From: Pseudomonadota bacterium
GTDB lineage: Bacteria > Pseudomonadota > Alphaproteobacteria > Rhizobiales > Devosiaceae
Direction of reading: 5' to 3'
Assembly: GCA_023388175.1 (NCBI GenBank)
Contig: JAEWGT010000015.1
Span: 124,001-188,000, forward strand
Length of the DNA stretch: 64,000 bases
This document shows, in pieces, positions 60,341-64,000 of the stretch; position 1 is the first letter of the stretch, and each line of letters starts with the position of its first letter. A program made the position numbers and the translations under genes. The notes under the pieces are model-generated. The model ran no database searches, was not told the origin of the DNA, and saw only the letters and a list, made by a program, of their open reading frames with translations.

Positions 60341-60949
60341 ATGACCCTTCCACTGTTCTTCTTCTACGTCTTCTCGGCAATTGCCGTGGCATCGGCCTTT
60401 ATGGTGATTGCCTCGCGCAATCCGGTTCATGCCGTGCTGTTCCTCATCCTGACCTTCGTGAACGCTGCGGGCCTGTTCATGCTGGCCGGCGCCGAGTTCC
60501 TGGCGCTGCTGCTGATCGTGGTCTATGTCGGCGCGGTCGCCGTGCTCTTCCTCTTCGTCGTCATGATGCTCGACGTTGATTTTGCGGAGCTGAAGTCGGG
60601 CCTGCTGCAATACGCGCCCATAGGCATTCTGGTGGGGCTGGTCCTGCTGCTGGAACTGCTGCTGGTCGCAGGCAGCGCTTTCATCTCGCCGGAAATTAAC
60701 GGTGGCGCCGCCTTGCCGATCGACAATACGATCGAGAATACGCGGGCGCTCGGCCAGGTGCTTTACACGCGCTACGTCTTCCTGTTCCAGGGCGCGGCAG
60801 CAGTTCTGCTGGTCGCCATGATCGGCGCTATCGTGCTGACGCTGCGTCATCGTCCAGGCATCAAGCGGCAGAGCACTGCAGCGCAGGTTGGTCGCAAGGC
60901 CAGCGACACGCTCAAGGTCGTCAAGGTCAAATCGGGTCAGGGGCTCTAG
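60341..60949 (+). CDS. nuoJ: NADH-quinone oxidoreductase subunit J
   Basis: A 202-residue membrane subunit with five helices. SRNPVHAVLFLILTFVNAAG and VYVGAVAVLFLFVVMMLD contain the flexible helix typical of NuoJ. It starts 11 bases after nuoI. Confidence 0.97.
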   Translation: MTLPLFFFYVFSAIAVASAFMVIASRNPVHAVLFLILTFVNAAGLFMLAGAEFLALLLIVVYVGAVAVLFLFVVMMLDVDFAELKSGLLQYAPIGILVGLVLLLELLLVAGSAFISPEINGGAALPIDNTIENTRALGQVLYTRYVFLFQGAAAVLLVAMIGAIVLTLRHRPGIKRQSTAAQVGRKASDTLKVVKVKSGQGL

Positions 60950-60960
60950 GGGGTTTTATC

Positions 60961-61275
60961 ATGGGTCTGGAAATCGGGCTCGGTCATTACCTGACCGTCG
61001 CAGCCATTCTGTTCACGCTCGGCGTGTTCGGCATCTTCATCAACCGCAAGAACATCATCGTCATCCTGATGTCGGTCGAACTGATCCTGCTTGCCGTCAA
61101 CCTCAACCTCGTCGCGTTCAGCGCCCAGCTGAACGATCTGCAGGGCCAGGTTTTCGCGCTGATGATCCTGACCGTCGCTGCCGCCGAGGCGGCCATTGGT
61201 CTGGCCATCCTTGTTATTTTCTACCGCAACCGTGGCACTATCGCGGTTGAGGACGTCAACATGATGAAGGGCTAG
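60961..61275 (+). CDS. nuoK: NADH-quinone oxidoreductase subunit K
   Basis: A 104-residue, three-helix membrane subunit. The conserved glutamates lie in MSVELILLAVNLN and AAAEAAIGLAILV, needed for proton transfer. It starts 11 bases after nuoJ. Confidence 0.98.
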   Translation: MGLEIGLGHYLTVAAILFTLGVFGIFINRKNIIVILMSVELILLAVNLNLVAFSAQLNDLQGQVFALMILTVAAAEAAIGLAILVIFYRNRGTIAVEDVNMMKG

Positions 61276-61286
61276 GGGCACCCGCT

Positions 61287-63412
61287 ATGATCATTCAGGC
61301 GATTGTTTTCCTGCCCCTTATCGGGGCGCTTATTGCCGGCCTGCTTGGCCGCACCATCGGCCACCGGCCCAGCGAATTCATCACCACCGGCCTGCTGATC
61401 GTGGCAGCCGTGCTGAGCTGGGTTGTCTTCATTCCGGTCGCCTTTGGTGATGGGCTTGTGGGCGCCGTTGGCGATGGCCATGCCGCTGTCCTCAAGGTCG
61501 AGGTCATGCGCTGGATCCAGGTCGGCGACATGGATCTACGCTGGGTGCTGCGCGTCGACACGCTGACGGCCATCATGCTGGTGGTGGTCAATACCGTCTC
61601 GGCCCTCGTACACGTCTATTCCATCGGCTATATGAACGAAGATCCGCACCGTTCGCGTTTCTTCGCCTATCTCTCGCTCTTCACCTTCGCCATGCTGATG
61701 CTGGTGACCGCCGACAACTTCCTGCAGATGTTCTTCGGCTGGGAAGGCGTGGGTCTGGCCTCCTATCTGCTGATCGGCTTCTGGTACACCAAGCCATCCG
61801 CGTCTGCTGCGGCGATGAAGGCCTTTATCGTCAACCGCGTCGGCGACTTCGGCTTCCTGCTTGGCATTTTCGGCTCGTTCCTGGTGCTGGGCCAGATCGG
61901 TTTCGACGGCGCCTTTGCCGCTGTGGACGAATTCGCCACCACCGGCATGCCGACCTTCCAGTTCCTTGCCTGGAATCTGGACGCGATGACGGTTATCTGC
62001 CTGCTGCTCTTCATGGGCGCCATGGGCAAGTCGGCGCAGTTCCTGCTGCACACCTGGCTGCCGGACGCCATGGAAGGCCCGACCCCGGTGTCGGCGCTGA
62101 TCCATGCCGCAACCATGGTGACGGCCGGTGTGTTCATGGTGGCGCGCCTGTCGCCGCTCTTTGAAACCTCTCCCTTCGCGCTCAATGTCATCATCGTCAT
62201 CGGTGCCATCACCGCCTTCTTTGCGGCGACGGTTGGTCGGTGCAGAATGACATCAAGCGCGTCATCGCCTATTCGACCTGTTCGCAGCTCGGCTACATGT
62301 TCGTGGCCCTGGGGGTAGGGGCCTATTCGGCGGGCGTCTATCACCTGTTCACCCACGCCTTTTTCAAGGCACTCCTGTTCCTGGGCGCCGGCGCGGTCAT
62401 CCATGCGATGCACCATGAGCAGGACATGCGGAACATGGGCGGACTGCGCAAGAAGATCCCCATCACCTATGCGATGATGATGATCGGCACGCTGGCCCTG
62501 ACAGGCGTCGGTATTCCGGGCACCAATTTCGGTTTTGCCGGCTTCTTCTCCAAGGACGCCATCATCGAAAGCGCTTATGCCTTTGGCGGCAATGTCGGCA
62601 GCCTCGCCTTCTGGCTCCTTGTCATCGCCGCGCTGTTCACCAGCTTCTATTCATGGCGCCTGGTTCACCTGACTTTCCACGGTTCGCCACGCGATGCTCA
62701 GCATAGCCACACGGCGCATCCTGATCCGGCTCACGCCGCACTGGAAAGCCATCACGAACCCATCGACGACAGCAATCTCGACGACCATGCTCATGCAGCC
62801 GTTTCGCATGATGATGCCCATCACCATGGCTCGGCCTATGACCATGCCCATGAGAGCCCCAATGTCATGCTGGTGCCGCTCTATGTACTGGCCGTCGGCG
62901 CAGTCCTGGCAGGCGTGGTGTTCTACGGCATGTTCTTCCACGACGTCGAACATATCGAACACTTCTTCGCCGGCTCGATTTATGTAGATCATCAGATCAT
63001 CGAGGACGCACACCATGTGCCGACCTGGGTGAAGTGGAGCGCCACAATCTCCATGATCATCGGCTTCGTCGCCGCATGGTACATGTATATCCGCCGTCCC
63101 GACGTTCCGGGCCGTCTGGCTGCCACCAATCCGGGGCTCTACAAGTTCCTGCTGAACAAGTGGTACTTCGACGAGCTCTACAACACGATCTTCGTGCGCC
63201 CCGCGCTGTGGATCGGCAATGCGATCTGGAAGGGCTTCGACGACTGGCTGGTTGACGGCAAGCTTGCCGGTGGCCTGGGTCGCCGCGTTCAGAATGTCAC
63301 GAGCTGGGTCGTCAAATTGCAGTCCGGCTATCTCTATCACTATGCTTTCGCCATGCTCATCGGCATCGCGGCGCTGCTGACCTGGGCCATTACGGCCGGG
63401 GGGCTCCTCTGA
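61287..63412 (+). pseudogene. nuoL: NADH-quinone oxidoreductase subunit L, reading frame broken by one base
   Basis: The antiporter-like proton-pumping subunit, about 708 residues if corrected. The first part (61287 to about 62237) is normal up to FFAATVG; after codon 62235-62237 the frame runs into unrelated sequence and stops at 62318. The protein continues in the +1-shifted frame from 62240 as VQNDIKRVIAYSTCSQLGYM and runs to 63412. Adding one base after 62238 (CGG to CTGG) restores the conserved G-L-V-Q-N-D-I-K-R. The later part has a His-rich loop (about residues 470-520). Either a sequencing error or a true mutation; the rest shows no decay. Confidence 0.9.
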
Positions 63413-64000
63413 TGACCTTCGATAATTCGATCCTTTCTCTCGTCACCTGGCTGCCGCTTCTGGGTGCGGCCATTCTTCTGGCCACGCCAAAGACATCCAT
63501 CGGGGCGATCCGCTGGATCTCGCTGGCGACAACGCTTGTTGTCTTCGCGCTGACGCTGGCGCTCTGGAATGCGTTTGACGCCTCCAATGCCGGCTTCCAG
63601 TTCGTGGTGAACATGCCCTGGATCGGCGACAGCATTGGTTACCGCGTCGGCGTCGACGGCATTTCAGTGCTCTTCGTTGTCCTGACTGGCCTGCTCATGC
63701 CTGCCGTCGTGCTGGCCAGCTGGGAAGTGGAAACGCGCCTCAAGGAATACATGATCGTCTTCCTGGTGCTCGAAACCCTGATGATCGGCGTGTTCACCAC
63801 GCTCGATCTGGCCATGTTCTACGTCTTCTTCGAAGGCACCCTGCTGCCGATGTTCCTGATCATCGGCATCTGGGGTGGTTCGCAGCGCATTCAGGCGGCG
63901 TACAAGTTCTTCTTCTACACCTTTGTCGGCTCCGTCCTGATGCTGCTGGCCATGATGGCCATGTATTGGGACGCCGGCACGACCGATATCGCGCGCCTGC
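63412..64000 (+). CDS. nuoM: NADH-quinone oxidoreductase subunit M, partial
   Basis: The first 196 residues of the second antiporter-like subunit; the gene runs off the window. VGVDGISVLFVVLTGLLMP, the glutamate-bearing YVFFEGTLLPMFLIIGIWGG and YKFFFYTFVGSVLML are typical. Its ATG overlaps the nuoL stop (TGATG). Confidence 0.97.
   Translation, partial: MTFDNSILSLVTWLPLLGAAILLATPKTSIGAIRWISLATTLVVFALTLALWNAFDASNAGFQFVVNMPWIGDSIGYRVGVDGISVLFVVLTGLLMPAVVLASWEVETRLKEYMIVFLVLETLMIGVFTTLDLAMFYVFFEGTLLPMFLIIGIWGGSQRIQAAYKFFFYTFVGSVLMLLAMMAMYWDAGTTDIARL

Noticed and set aside
62240..63412. A separate gene starting with GTG at 62240
   Set aside because: The sequence is the continuation of NuoL in another frame, beginning mid-helix; no ribosome binding site lies upstream.

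Overview
The window is a gene-dense, GC-rich stretch of bacterial chromosome with no phage, insertion sequence or CRISPR array that I can see. Gene content and order point to an alphaproteobacterium of the order Hyphomicrobiales, probably Devosia-like (inference, not tested). Supporting features are divK-pleD next to rpmG, DUF983 and rnr, a class-specific DUF3572-dinB pair, Omp25-type beta-barrels, a dihydroorotase-like gene beside pyrB, and a complex I operon with a long NuoE.

Layout. 1-4042: cell-wall amidase and penicillin-binding protein 1A. 4131-7841: tRNA-Leu(CAA), a MATE exporter, a small unknown gene and a D-Ala-D-Ala carboxypeptidase. 8180-10945: clpS-clpA, the adaptor and unfoldase of N-end-rule proteolysis. 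11079-15918: a YCII protein, then a leftward operon DUF3572-dinB-ridA-acetyltransferase-like-HIT-DUF1275. 16009-17842: divK and pleD, response regulators of polarity and c-di-GMP. 17843-18288: an unusually long, highly structured intergenic region that may encode a non-coding RNA. 18289-23621: rpmG, DUF3052, DUF983, rnr, plsY, dprA. 23666-26975: leftward operon pyrB-pyrX-dipeptidase. 27053-29807: AraC regulator divergent from an NAD(P)-binding protein, then ruvX. 29935-38905: an accessory stretch of small genes (DUF4160-DUF2442 pair, degenerate metallo-beta-lactamase-like protein, YjhX homologue, acetyltransferases, TetR-YciI-tag operon, secreted serine hydrolase) interleaved with gatC and gatA. 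39061-42734: a putative GT-C glycosyltransferase, enolase, and a membrane protein/XRE regulator pair with clear operators. 42741-47585: AMP nucleosidase, DUF1801, DUF1176, folD, DUF1643, HU. 47795-50639: tRNA-Val, tRNA-Asp, MsrA, two outer-membrane barrels. 51037-64000: nuoA-B-C-D-E-(small membrane ORF)-F-G-H-I-J-K-L-M, respiratory complex I, running off the right end.

Most notable points: nuoL carries a one-base frameshift near 62238 in an otherwise intact operon; the dihydroorotase beside pyrB lacks the metal-binding HxH motif; NuoE has a 200+ residue C-terminal extension and is followed by an unknown two-helix membrane protein; the pleD-rpmG gap has an extended -10 promoter, many stems with mutually exclusive pairings and a terminator, consistent with an undescribed RNA of about 375 nt. 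Several small regulator loci have near-perfect palindromes that overlap promoters or ribosome binding sites. All family names come from reading the proteins; no database search was run.
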